From Oidiodendron maius Zn (Eukaryota > Ascomycota > Leotiomycetes > Myxotrichaceae), in contig KN832895.1 in NCBI GenBank assembly GCA_000827325.1, positions 15,438 to 79,437 of the forward strand: a stretch of 64,000 nt of DNA, read 5' to 3'. Shown here piece by piece: positions 11,341 to 21,974 of this stretch. Positions within the stretch are counted from its first letter, which is position 1; each line of letters begins with the position of its first letter. Both the position numbers and the translations under genes were made by a program. Below the pieces are notes generated by a model. That model had not been told where the DNA came from and did not search any database. It worked only from the letters and a program-made list of their open reading frames with translations.

Positions 11341-13148
11341 GACGAACCCATGCTCAATTGATGGGCACGACACATAATCTGATGTGCCTCTTGCCAGACC
11401 CGTTTTAGTATCATGGGCTACAGTTTCTGGCTAATCTGAGACCGATTGGATAGAATACCGTGAGGTAGCTATAGTCCCAAATGGTGATATTTATCAGTCC
11501 AGGCATAGACTAAGGACTTGGCAGATCTATCCTTGACAAGGAAGTTTGAATATATTTTACAGCCTCTAGTTGCTCTGGTGTATCTGAATATTACCCCTGG
11601 ATTGAACTAGTCGAACTTGATATTCCGATAGTTGGAGACTGAATGATGCCTAGATATGCGTTGAAGATATTGTCGTAACCTTCAGCACTACTAAATTTGC
11701 ATTTACACTATTGTTGAATATTCTTATTAGCAAAAAGGCACCAAAGGCATAGCAATGTCAGTGATTCAGGAAAGATCTTTGAAAATCGTATTTCTGAGGG
11801 CTCGATTGCAGTCAGTACTAATTGAACCAGGAAGGAGACTAATTATAGGCTGAATAACGTTGAAAAAAATCCTTGAATTGGGTTAAGACCCAGTGATATG
11901 TGGCCGCTCAGCTCTCCTCCTGTGGCTCCTGTCCTAACACTCCGAAATGGCTGAATTTGGGAACTCAGCCCATCTCTTGCATAATAAAAAGAGTAACCAG
12001 AAAAGGTATACCAAAACCCCATGAAAAATCACAAAGTCAGGCAAACACATCGATCAATCAAGCTCAAAGGTATTCTTGGTCACATGAACAGGCTCTCTCA
12101 ATACTTGGGAAGTCTCCTAGAGTCATGTAATCTGGGAGATCCATGCCTCCAACATTGACGCAGTCCGCGTTGCGGGGCCTTGGGTGAATCACCCTCTGCC
12201 ATCTGCTGCCGGTGGATGGGCTCGGAGGCATTGTCTCGTCGCAGGGGATAATGTGCAGTGGCCGAAGGCATTGGAGAGGTAGTGGTGGCTATGTTGCTCC
12301 ATTGTTATTGGATTGATCACTCGGGTTGCGGTGGTCTAGGTTGCGACTTTTTGCTGTGGAGGGTTAAAGACAAAACGCTCGGTGAATATATCCACTTTGC
12401 TATCGGTGGGGTTATAGAGCTGGCCAAAAAAAACGACTGTGATTATTGCTATGTACTAAAATATGTCTCTGACGATGCTCCTGCTGGGTTGAATAACTCT
12501 TAGGTGGGATTAATTTTTTAATCTTACTCAGTTCATTAAGTACACGAACTTCCTCGCAAATAAGTAATAACTGGTGCTAAAGGAGAGAAGGAAAAACACA
12601 GACGGTATTTAATGGGATATATTGGACTCGATCACCTGACGACGGTTGCGTTTAGACAGTGAACTGAGAGCTATCGCTAGAGCAGTATTATTTTTTCTCC
12701 ACTTGTGAAAAAACTCACCAGCCTCCCTTGCGCTCGATCACCTTCACCTAACCGTTGCATCCACTTGAGACCTGGTTCGGCCATAGCAGGAGATAGGCCC
12801 GCTAAGTCCGAGACTTTAACAGGAGTTAGCTGGCTTTTCTCTAGCCAGAAGCGCAGTAAATAAACACTCCTTGGCTCCTTGGCCCTCTCCGTTCAAAGTG
12901 AGAAATTTCTAGAAAGGATCTCAGTCAAATAATTCCGGCACGGAGTAGATAGACGGCGCGATGTGAAAACGGCAAAGCTACTCCTTCTGAATGCCTTTGG
13001 GTGTATTGGTCTTGCAGCTAATTGCATCGCGAATGTAGTCTACATTTGGGTGACTGGCCATCACGCCTGCGGTAATTGGTTGTTGTCATGGCGGTATGCT
13101 ATTTCGTTAGCTTTAACTAACTAACTATTCTCTGGATTGGGCAATCTG
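11341..13148. other. Gene-poor stretch
   Basis: Open frames at 11900-12130 and 12258-12503 show no known motif. On the minus strand, 12717-12905 holds an open frame of about 60 codons with a coding-like residue mix (ending GEGDRAQGRLV) followed by a GTGAGT donor-like site. It could be a lost exon, but I cannot name it. A partial copy of the promoter-like block (CGGTAATTGG, then ATGGCGGTAT) lies at 13070-13106. Confidence 0.35.
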
Positions 13149-13241
13149 CGGTAATTGTGGTCTGATTAATGATTGGCTAATGTGGCGGTATATGTTTTCA
13201 TTGGCTGTGACTGCGGCTATGCCAAAACTCAAAATCTTTCC
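13149..13241 (+). repeat. Promoter-like repeat, copy 2
   Basis: Second copy of the 93 bp block at 7346-7438, same orientation, with ATTGG boxes at 13172 and 13200 (28 bp apart, as in copy 1) and the TGGCGGTATA core. It lies 513 bp upstream of the MFS transporter ATG at 13754. A degenerate partial third copy precedes it at 13070-13106. Confidence 0.65.
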
Positions 13242-13388
13242 ACCTCAGTGGCGCCCTTAGGCAGGCCCAATATATAGCGTCCCTGAAACATCCGAAGAAA
13301 GCGGGGAATCGTGGGAAAAGACATCTCCGGATGCTGCGGATGTCTGAAAGGAGCTAATCTGAATTTACACTAGACCCTGAGCAATATA

Positions 13389-13533
13389 CTTGGTATTTTG
13401 GATAAATAAACGCACCCCCTGTATTTCACACACTCTCGTTTCAGGGGCTTTCTTCCAATCAGACACTAGAGAACCCCATCAAGCGAGTAACTGCACAAGA
13501 CAGGGGGTTCGTTTATTTATCCAAAATACCAAG
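13389..13533. mobile_element. 145 bp MITE with 33 bp terminal inverted repeats and TA target duplication
   Basis: Starts CTTGGTATTTTGG and ends with the reverse complement. The inverted ends at 13389-13421 and 13501-13533 match at 32 of 33 positions by eye. A TA dinucleotide flanks each side (13387-13388 and 13534-13535), as left by Tc1/mariner-type transposition. There is no coding capacity. It sits in the 5' region of the MFS gene, about 220 bp before the ATG. Confidence 0.85.
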
Positions 13534-13753
13534 TAGTTTATTGGCCATATCCAAGCGAAACATAGACCGATAGATATCCTCAGGCAACCACGCCATAACA
13601 TCGCATACTGTATCGGGCCTTAGCATTCCCCAATGAATTGAATATTAGGGTAAATACAGATGAGTTGGTCTCCTCCTCCCTAGTGTCTACGCCGCTCTCT
13701 CTACTAAAATTTCCTTTCAGATACTCTTCATCTCAACATATTCATAATTCACA

Positions 13754-15640
13754 ATGGCATTCGGCATCTTGGAGGACACACGACTTGAGCATGTCCCTGG
13801 AACTGCGTTACTTCAGGTTGAAGGCATCTCTCATATGGAAGGCCCTCCCTCCCGATTGAAGAGAGGGACGGGGAGAAATGCTCATGTGGTTCTTGTCCCA
13901 CAGCCTTCCAATGACCCAAATGATCCGCTCAATTGGCCTCTATGGCAAAGGGATCTCATCTTTTTGCTTCTTTGTTACTGCTGAATTCTTCACGTCGGAG
14001 GGTCAGTGGATATATTTGCCTCTTTTACCCTATACTTGATGATTCAATACTTCTTCAGGTCCCTGGCCTTGTTAAGCTCATCAGCAGCCGTCTTAGCAGA
14101 GACATTCGACGTCAGCTTCACCAAGATTTCGCTCTTGACCGGATACACCCTATGTGCGGTGGGAGCTTGTGGCGTCTTCGTCTCAGCCGTTGCAAATAAG
14201 TACGGCAAGCGACCGGTGCTTCTGTTCTCTCTCAGTTGCTCCTTTGCTGGGACCATTTGGGGTGGGGCTTCAAATTCGTATAATTCTCTTTTAGGTGCCC
14301 GGGTGCTTCAAGGCTGCGGGGTAGCAATGTTTGAGTCCGTCATGTTCGCGGTTACTGGGGACTTGTACTTCGTGCATGAACGAGGCTCACGCATGTCCTT
14401 CCTGACCATCGCTACCACAGGCCTGGCCAATACGCCGGCAATGCTCTCTGGCCTCGCCACTCAGAATTTAGGCTGGAAGTGGGTGTTCTGGCTCCTAGCT
14501 ATTTTTGTTGGAATTGCGCTCGTTCTTGTTATATTCTTTGGCTGGGAAACAGCATATAACAGAGAAGCTATTTACAATACCGACACATCTTCCACTGACG
14601 TAAGACTGTTTTCTCCTCTCTCTCTTCCTCTTCTTTCGCATCTCTACTGACGCTTGTCACTTGTAGAACCTTCAAATTATTGAATCTATGAAAAGGCAAG
14701 ATGAAGCATCTCACATAGAAGAAGTTGCCGTGCCAGCCGCTTCCTCGCCAGTAGGCGAAGAGCAACTTGTCGGCCCACGCAGGTCCCTCTGGAAAAGAAC
14801 GATCCCGTTTTCTGGGCCGTATTCGGATCATGATATGCTGAAGGAAATAGCTCGACCTTTCGCCATCCTTGTGAATCTAGTAGTGCTGTGGTCTGCACTG
14901 ATCATTTCTTTTCCCACGTTGTGGATAACCGTTATCGCCTTCGTAGTTGCTCAGATTTTCTCCGCGCCTCCATTCCTCCTCAGTACTACAGAGATCGGAT
15001 GCCTTAATGCCGGCCCAGCCATCGGTGGGACGATTGGGTGTCTTATGTGCATGGTATTTACAGACCCGGCGTCGAAATGGATGGCTAAAAGGAATAATGG
15101 TATATATGAACCTGAATTCCGATTGCTGACTATGATTCCTTTATTTATATTCTCTATGCTTGGATACTTTATGTTTGGAAACTTGATCGAGAAAGGGGTT
15201 ACGCCAGTGGCGAGCGCTGTCATTTGGGGGATAGTATATTGTGGGCTTGCATTCTCATATGTCGCCGTCGGTTCATATATGGTAGACGCGTATCGCGACA
15301 TTTCTATAGAAGTCTTCATCATTGGCATGGTGCTTAAGAATTTCTTGTTCTTTGGCTTTTTGTGTACGTGCCATTATCTCTATATTAAATTTCTTGCGGA
15401 ATCTTATTGGCTAACTTGCGACGCAGTTTTTCTAAATGACTGGATTGCAAAATGGGGACCAGCTAAGACCTTCAACACTATAGGAGGTGAGCAATCTAGA
15501 TGGAACCTGGTGAGCAACTAGCACTATGGATAGGGCTTCAGGCTGGGATTTGCCTCTCGACTGTCCCGCTGTGGATCTACAGCAAAAGGGTTCGGGCAAG
15601 CTATCATGCGAATAATTTGCTGAAGAAGTTGAATATTTAA
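13754..15640 (+). CDS. MFS transporter, with an in-frame TGA near the first membrane segment
   Basis: Twelve-helix major facilitator of the fungal DHA1-like drug/metabolite group. Seen: the N-terminal DPLNWPLW motif, YGKRPVL after helix 2, GARVLQGCG, the VHERGSRMSF loop, a polar middle loop, NAGPAIGGTIG, and the closing FLNDWIAKWGPAKTFNTIGG. Introns inferred: 14002-14058, 14600-14666, 15364-15426 and 15487-15533; all keep phase. With the first of these, exon 1 reads a TGA at 13982-13984 inside helix 1. An alternative 111 nt intron (13974-14084, weak GTTACT donor) would avoid it but costs most of helix 1. Either the gene is dead, or that splice is used, or there is a sequence error. It lies upstream of a ring-cleavage gene pair, so an aromatic-acid carrier is a fair guess. 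Confidence 0.65.
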
Positions 15641-16001
15641 ACATGTATCTTCTTATGTAGTCGCATGGTCGCGTATAGTTACTGAGAGACTAGCTTCAAT
15701 TATTTGTCCTTTGGAGGTTTCTATGAGTTTCGGAAGACGTGAATTCTATCTACTTATTTGAGACATTGACTATCTCTCAAATGTAGCCGTCCTAGCTTAC
15801 ACAGAGTGTCCATTGGGAGCTACTTGTAACGGGTTTGAGCGTGCGCCCAAAGCGGATACCGTAGACTCACTCAGTTGGTCTAACATTTAAGTATCCACTA
15901 TTGGCAATCTTTACAGGTATTGCTTTTGGTTGACATTCTTCTATGCAATTAGTCGATGGGCTCGTATTCGCAAGGGATGTGAAAGCATCTTTCATTCATA
16001 T
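15641..16001. other. Intergenic, convergent 3' ends
   Basis: Spacer between the MFS gene and the minus-strand dioxygenase. No open frame with recognisable content. Confidence 0.5.
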
Positions 16002-16826
16002 CTACCAGCTATATGTGCTGAAATCCGCTCCATACAAATTCCAAGTTCGTCCTTTGGTTGTCATGTCGGGTGCACCAGCCCCAGCAGCTACCATAAAGGG
16101 CATAAAGTGCTCTGCGTGCTTCGGGGGGTGGATGAACTCATTGTTTGGAAAGGTACGCCAATTCTTAAGTTTTTCCAGACGGACAGCAGCGTCAGGTATC
16201 ATCATGGCAGCCTCCAGAGCAGCCTCAAAACCATGATTATCACCAGGAACAGATACTTTATTCTTGATCGAGGACATCATCTCATTGAGGTTGTGGAATG
16301 AAGAGCCACTGCAAACGATAGCAAACCCCTCATCGCGGAGAGAGCCCAACGCCTGTCCCATCCTGATGTGCGTCTCAGCATCTTGGGTCTTGAGGACTGA
16401 CATCTGAACAATTGGTAGGTCGGCTTGAGGCCGCAGATATGTCATCGGTACAAAGACCCCGTGGTCCCAACCACGTTCGTGGTCTAGTTGAGGCTTGAAA
16501 CCAAAGGCTTCCAATTTTTGCTCAATCTTGCGAGCCAACTGGGGGTGCCCTGGTGCGGGATAGGTGACCTCGAATGCTTCCTGAGGAAGAGTCTTCGGGT
16601 AGTCGAAGAGTAACTCGTGCTGAGCTGCCGCAGATATAGTTGGCTCATCCGTTTCCCAATGCGCTGTGAAAAGTATGATACCTTGTGCGTTATCCAGCAG
16701 AGGCCGCTCCTGCTCAAGGACGCCAATGAGGGGTTGTTGATGGTCTGCACCAAGAAGAACTAATGGCCCCGCCCCGTGCGAACATGCGATCACATGGCCT
16801 CGGCTGGGTTTGTTGGAGGATGCCAT
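16002..16826 (-). CDS. LigB/DODA-type extradiol ring-opening dioxygenase
   Basis: Single-exon protein of 274 residues, the normal length for the 4,5-DOPA dioxygenase-like class III extradiol enzymes. These use a non-haem metal and O2 to open catechol rings next to the hydroxyls. Candidate metal and acid-base residues are visible: the histidine in SHGAG near residue 17, FTAHWET near 53-57, GWDHGVF near 120, and HAEHFMPF near 240. The ATG at 16826 gives a clean cytosolic start. It is divergent from an FAA-hydrolase-family gene (ATG 17528) across about 700 bp, so the pair may share a promoter and act in sequence on one aromatic substrate. The substrate could be a catechol, DOPA or a gallate-like acid. 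The gene looks intact. Confidence 0.85.
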   Translation of the reverse strand: MASSNKPSRGHVIACSHGAGPLVLLGADHQQPLIGVLEQERPLLDNAQGIILFTAHWETDEPTISAAAQHELLFDYPKTLPQEAFEVTYPAPGHPQLARKIEQKLEAFGFKPQLDHERGWDHGVFVPMTYLRPQADLPIVQMSVLKTQDAETHIRMGQALGSLRDEGFAIVCSGSSFHNLNEMMSSIKNKVSVPGDNHGFEAALEAAMMIPDAAVRLEKLKNWRTFPNNEFIHPPKHAEHFMPFMVAAGAGAPDMTTKGRTWNLYGADFSTYSW

Positions 16827-17527
16827 TAATACTGTTGTGGTTAGGAAATATAGTGTTTGATGTGATGGTGCTGTTTGAAAGTATGGGATATCACAATGGC
16901 CTAAGGCGATAAATAGGTCCTCTGCTTTATGGTTCTAACCCCCCAATTTATATCGTCTACGCACCAGCAGGTTACACGGGCTTGGGAAGAGAGGTAAGTA
17001 GGCTTATGGTCAGCGGGTCGGCTTAAGATCCGTCACCGAGAGCATAATTTTATGCATATCGAGACTCATACTTGATGTTGGGCTGCAGTTATTACAAATG
17101 CCCTTCCTGGGTGGCAACCGGATTAGCGGGCCTTAGAGAATCGGCATGCATTTAAAATGCCGCCAAGCCTCGGACTTATCGGACTGGGCTTTAAGACCAG
17201 AAAGAGTTAGATCTCAAAGAGTTTACTACATCGCAAACCGAGCACAAGCGCTTTCACTTTGCAGGTGACTGGTTGTTGGGCGTCCAGAACCACAACTTTC
17301 TCACATAGAATAGTAACCCGTCGGGCTAACAGCCGTGTTCTGATACAAACCATAGCCTAATACAAGAACCCTCCGCATGATCCGTTACTTTCTTTGTCTT
17401 TGCAGAGACGGTGATTGACTCGCATGATCTTTACTCTTTTACACCCCAGATGTATCTTGGGCTTACTTTTTGATCTTTGACTGGAAACATCTTACGAAGT
17501 CCGTATCGGTCACAAATATTGAACAAT
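16827..17527. promoter_or_regulatory. Shared divergent promoter region, dioxygenase / FAA hydrolase
   Basis: A 701 bp gap between two ATGs facing away from each other. No coding potential is seen. Head-to-head placement suggests joint control; no specific operator was identified. Confidence 0.5.
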
Positions 17528-18533
17528 ATGACAGCAAATTCGTGGACACACTTAGTACGCTTCGAGCTTGACGGAACTAGCTCCTTCGGCCAACTCTGTG
17601 AGCCCACCGAGGATGGCAAACTGAACGATATTATAGAGGTTAATGTCGCTACGGGTGATCCTGTCTTGGGTAACATCAAGCAAACTGGGCAGATAATAGC
17701 GGTTGCACGAGAGAAGCTGCTGTCACCTGTTGCGACATGCCCAATTGTGTCCATCGTGGGTCTCAACTACAATACTCACATCGACGAAACTGGTCAGCGG
17801 GTACGTCATAACAGATCGGGAATTTTTGCATGCTATAGAAAATTGACCTCTCTAAATAGGCCACCTTACCGATAGTTCCACCTATCTTCTATAAACCACG
17901 TCTATCTCTCGCTGGGCCTTACTCTTTGATCAAGGTCCACAAGCTGGGCCAAGAGTGCCTCGATTATGAACCCGAGCTAGTATTTCAAACCGGTCCTGAA
18001 CCTGTCAAGGACGTCTCCGAAACTGAGGCTCAGAAGTATATCGTCGGCTATACTACCGGCTGTGACTTTTCAGCGCGCGATGGCAAGATTCTTCAGAGAC
18101 TAGACTTCTGCTTTGGGAAGTCGTTTGATCAGTTCTCGCCTATGGGGCCGGTCTTGGTTCACCCGACAATCGTTGGGAACCCAACGAAGTTGTTCATGAA
18201 GACCAAGTTGAATGAAGTTGTTGTCCAGACCGGAAATACTGCGGATATGATATTTGATTGCGCAAAAATACTATCTTTTATGTCGTCAGGTACGTCGTGC
18301 ATCATTGACGGAGGCCCCACAATTGGCAGTGGGAAGTTGCGAAATTAAACAATTCCAGAGCTAACACTACAGCGAAAGGGACAACCATAGAGCCCGGGAC
18401 AATCGTGTTCACGGGATCACCTGGAGGCAGCGCACATTTTGGAGGAACCGGGGTCTATATTGTGTCTGGCGACAAGGTTGAGGTTCAGATTGAGAAGATT
18501 GGAAGCGTCTGCGCGTGTTTTAAGTTTGATTAA
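17528..18533 (+). CDS. Fumarylacetoacetate-hydrolase-family protein
   Basis: Member of the FAA hydrolase superfamily, whose enzymes split or isomerise or decarboxylate ring-cleavage products using a divalent metal. Seen: IVSIVGLNY at the start of the catalytic fold, PPIFYKP, the metal-ligand region CLDYEPEL, YTTGCDFSARD, SPMGPVLV, and TGSPGGSAHFG near the end. Exons 17528-17800, 17860-18289 and 18373-18533 join in phase across introns of 59 and 83 nt, giving 287 residues, the usual size of the single-domain group. I chose ATG 17528 because it starts just before the family's N-terminal strand. Pairing with a ring-opening dioxygenase fits a meta-cleavage route. The gene looks intact. Confidence 0.85.
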
Positions 18534-18979
18534 ATCCAACTAGTCTGGACATGACATGCATATTCCATACATGAAACGAGGTGTCTTCATATGTACTATA
18601 AAGGTTCCGGTGAGCACCTCACTCTATACTCGGCTCTGTGTTCATACGATACGATGGCCCGCACAACTGTAATACGGACAATATTTAAACATGTCTATGT
18701 ACCTCACTGCTGTCACCTTAGTGGTAGCACTGAATTCGAAGCCCTCCGGAGTTTCCGGATCTTTATGGTACAAGGGGGGCCGCCTTAATGATCCAATCTC
18801 TTCGGAACTTGGTGCTGTGCCGTTTATAAGCGCTCTAGAAAGCTAGTTGAGAGCAAATGAAAGTCTGAACAATCGGGAAAAGTGCAGAGAGTATGTCAGC
18901 TTCTTGAGCGGCGTCCTTGTATGTCTACCCTCGAGATTTGGGCTTCTCTAAACGCGGTGTTTACCTGCATGTTGCACGC

Positions 18980-19458
18980 TTGCGCCCGTTGCAGTTAATC
19001 CCCGACCTCACCAATTTAAGGACAGCAGCGCGATTCCAGCTGTGGGCCCAAGTTGCATCCTCCAACTTCAAACCTTATGTTTGTACTTTGATTGCGGAGC
19101 TAGTTTTCACACCGTAAATCTCCATCTCTTTGGGTTATACGGACATTCGGCCTTGGCTCTAACTAACGTAAACAGAAAAGAAGGTAGACAGACGGATACG
19201 AGGAAGGTGCGAGATGCAATCTATAGTCTCCACGAAAAGTTAGATGTCTATGAGAAGAGCATCTTGTCTGAGCAAGCCAATATGGCTGGTGACGAGTTCT
19301 CTGCTATCGACATTATATACATGACATACGTGGCCTATTTCTTCAAGACTGGAAATGTAAGACCTATCAACCTGCGGCCACACCTCAAGAACTGGTGGGA
19401 GAGGGCCCCCGCACAAGAATCCTGGCCAAAACTGGGCACTTGTAGTCAGGTTATCTAG
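18980..19458 (+). pseudogene. Glutathione S-transferase relic (C-terminal part)
   Basis: Two exons joined across an intron at 19114-19175 encode the helical C-terminal half of a GST: QLWAQVASSNFKPYVCTLI, then a charged helix (DAIYSLHEKLDVYEK) and AGDEFSAIDIIYMTYVAYF, closing with LKNWWERAPAQESWPKL. The thioredoxin-fold N-terminal half that binds glutathione is not found upstream, where only the tail of that region (about 18990, LIPDLTNLR) is legible. I read this as a 5'-truncated gene. GSTs of this kind serve as maleylacetoacetate-type isomerases in aromatic breakdown, matching its neighbours, but that role is inference. Confidence 0.6.
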
Positions 19459-19854
19459 ATGAACGCAATAAACGAGATATAGCTGCGATTGTCTTTTTAT
19501 GCAAATTCTATCTTACGTATCATACTGAGCTTACTCCTTGCTCCTGTGTATTACTTTATGTCTGGAGCAGTGCCTTTGTTCCGCCTCCGTGACAAACCCA
19601 TCTAGTATGTCTAACCTGCCGTCCTATGGATACACACTTTGTACACTAGTCGCGATACGTCGGGGTCGGGAAAGTTCACTCGTTAAGTCCCTTAAATCCG
19701 TTCTATAAGCCAGGTAGCAGTCATCACTGGCGCCGGGACTCAGATATACGGATAGACACATCACTTTCTGACACTCTCCTTCTTCAAGAGAGTAGTAATA
19801 GTAGTAATATTAATAATAAGTAGTAGAAAACCTCTAAGTAAATAATATAATATA
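19459..19854. other. Intergenic with AT-rich microsatellite-like edge
   Basis: No gene is seen. Around 19795-19835 the sequence becomes a run of TAGTAAT-like units and then turns AT-rich, leading into two repeat copies. Confidence 0.4.
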
Positions 19855-20011
19855 TAGCTATTATAAAGGGTTACTTAAGTTTATACTGGTAGATTAACTA
19901 ATTAGAAAGTATAGAGGCATTCTATAGTGCTATCTAGATTAGTCTAAGATAGGTCAAAAGGTATATATAGTAATTACCTTAATATATAAGGGTGTATCTA
20001 GTCATTTTTGA
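19855..20011 (-). repeat. Mutator-like terminal repeat, RIP-worn copy
   Basis: Read on the minus strand, this matches 56034-56200: AAATGACTA, a TTAAGGTAATTAC unit, then AGAATGCC..CTATA..TTCTAATTAG. It is worn by C-to-T and G-to-A type changes. A third copy is at 21975-22111. It abuts the solo LTR that begins at about 20017. Confidence 0.5.
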
Positions 20012-20016
20012 TAAAG

Positions 20017-20311
20017 TGGAGGCATACTTAGTTAAAAGCTGTAAATATAATTTGGGAAAGTAATTATTTATAGGTTATATTGACTGGTATAAGGCTTTAA
20101 GTATATTTATATATGCGATACAGCTGCCTACTAGGCTGCCCACTGGTGCCTATAGGGTGACTAAGTGGGAGCCTATTTGGTGACTCAATTGAGTGTATAG
20201 TGTTGAGCATAAAAGGCTCTAGTTCTCCTGAATCTCTTCTTACTTTAGTTGTCTCTGCATCACTCAATATAACACTGAGTTTCACCTTGATTCCTGACTA
20301 CGACCTGTGCA
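20017..20311 (+). repeat. Solo LTR of the Copia family seen at 46 kb
   Basis: A fossil terminal repeat of about 295 bp. Its body (GGCTGCC, GTGGGAGCCTATTTGGT, AGGCTCTAGTTCTCCTGAAT, then ACTGAGTTTCACC) closely matches 46536-46817. No internal region accompanies it, as expected after LTR-LTR recombination. It ends ..ACCTGTGCA. Confidence 0.7.
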
Positions 20312-20375
20312 CTATGTGACCTCAGCTCAAGAGGTTATACAAGTGACCTGATAATTCCTTTATAATAATCTGGTC

Positions 20376-21728
20376 TCAGAAGATACATGTTACCTTTGCT
20401 ATTTCATCGAAGTACTCCCACCAACTTGATTCCCGGCATTCTGGAGTTTCGTCCATCTTTACCCACAATTCTCCCAGAAAACAATCCAGAGAATGCACGC
20501 TTCGAAATGATAAATATCTCGCTGTGCAGCGAAGGCTCCGCCGTACTTTAAGTCTTTGTTCTTCCAGCATACAGTGAGATCCAACAATTAACAAGGGGAA
20601 TAGAATGCAGTGGTGCAGTTGTGCAGTGAGCATCGTGCTTCCGATGATCTCCATGCAGCTAGCCACAGCTTGCTGAACCAGGAGATGGCCCACACCTAAG
20701 CCACTGAGCGCTCTGTATAAATAGATAGAAGCCGCGAAACGATATACAGAGCAGAAGGAGGCCCAGCGCAAAGTCTCATGTTTATCGTCCTTGCAATCTG
20801 TTCTACGACGTGCTTGCTGCCTTAAAGCCATGTGGGCTGATAATAATACGCCGATGGGGACTGTTTTATTCAAGTGTCGAACCCCATGGCCGAGAGTAGC
20901 CAACTGTGAAAATATAGCCATGGTCTCGAGGAAATCGTCGTTCGGGTTGACAGTGCCCCACCAAGGATTGCAACTCCCAAATTCTGCCCAGGAGGATGCC
21001 TTGAGATAAGGTTCTTCGCCGATGAGTATGGCATGGGTAAGGTCCATTGTCGCGAATATCGATAGCATGAAAATCGGCAGGTCATTCTTCAGCTGGAATA
21101 TCCTATGTACACCCCCCCAGTGATTCAGGATCGCCTTGCCGCCAAGGATGTGGTTATGCGTTGCCGAATCTTCTGTCGTAGGTTGCTCAATGATTCCATC
21201 AAGGATACAGAGTAGCACATTGGCTAAGAATAGTGAGTTATTGACCTCATCAGTATGCGTTCCGACGAGATTCTTCCTGAATATTCGAATGGCACTATGG
21301 CGGTCCTGATTTTTTGACGAGGACAATGCGGCGTCCGCTTGGCTGCTTCGGGTTGCTTGGTGGGCAGTTCCGACAGCGACAATTGACTGAACGAGTATCG
21401 GGTCTCGAGAAAGAGCGACCAGGTCCAAGCCGCGAGGGACAATATTGGATAAGGTGAACCGTGGAAGCAGTTCGCTCTCAAAATAGAGTAAATCGTAATT
21501 ATGGTTCTTCTGTAAGGATGGGGGATGATAAAGAGGTATTTTCTTGCCCCCCAGTCGTCCTCTCGATGCAATACTGTCCGTCCAACGAAGTCGAACTTTA
21601 CTATAATCACAAGCGCGACTGGTATTCGCACATTTGCCGCATGTTGGCGAGGAGAGATCGCATTTCACTCGGCGCTCTCTGCACCCCCAACATGAGCCCT
21701 TGACTGTCCGAGCTCGTCGCGTAGGCAT
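20376..21728 (-). CDS. Zn2Cys6 fungal transcription factor
   Basis: Single-exon regulator of 450 residues. The zinc cluster cysteines are at residues 13, 16, 23, 30, 33 and 40 (CWGCRERRVKC core). The rest is the helical 'fungal-specific transcription factor 2' type, with FESELLPRF, the IVAVGTAHQA helix and a mid-protein NSLFLANVLLCILDGI helix. Length and architecture are normal, and the ATG at 21728 lies directly before the cluster. It lies at the edge of the ring-cleavage gene group (MFS, dioxygenase, FAA hydrolase, GST relic) and is the nearest candidate pathway regulator. The GABA transaminase on its other side is an alternative target. The gene looks intact. Confidence 0.85.
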   Translation of the reverse strand: MPTRRARTVKGSCWGCRERRVKCDLSSPTCGKCANTSRACDYSKVRLRWTDSIASRGRLGGKKIPLYHPPSLQKNHNYDLLYFESELLPRFTLSNIVPRGLDLVALSRDPILVQSIVAVGTAHQATRSSQADAALSSSKNQDRHSAIRIFRKNLVGTHTDEVNNSLFLANVLLCILDGIIEQPTTEDSATHNHILGGKAILNHWGGVHRIFQLKNDLPIFMLSIFATMDLTHAILIGEEPYLKASSWAEFGSCNPWWGTVNPNDDFLETMAIFSQLATLGHGVRHLNKTVPIGVLLSAHMALRQQARRRTDCKDDKHETLRWASFCSVYRFAASIYLYRALSGLGVGHLLVQQAVASCMEIIGSTMLTAQLHHCILFPLLIVGSHCMLEEQRLKVRRSLRCTARYLSFRSVHSLDCFLGELWVKMDETPECRESSWWEYFDEIAKVTCIF

Positions 21729-21974
21729 TTGTTTATTAGGTAGACGACATCAGATGATTTCGACAATGGAACCCCCACCCCGTTGCAGAGAGAGATAAAA
21801 GAGGAGGGGGAAGCCGATACATCCCGTTTTCGTCTTCGCTTTAAGGATAATAGGCTAGCACTAGTGGGATCACATGGTCACTATCCTAGTCTCACTGTTA
21901 TGGCTAGACGTGCCCAAATATACAGGGATTTTAAGTATTATGTGGCACGGAGAGTACTGGTGACCCACATGCAC

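Noticed and set aside
12258-12503. Open frame of 81 codons
   Set aside because: No recognisable domain and no splice partners; probably chance.
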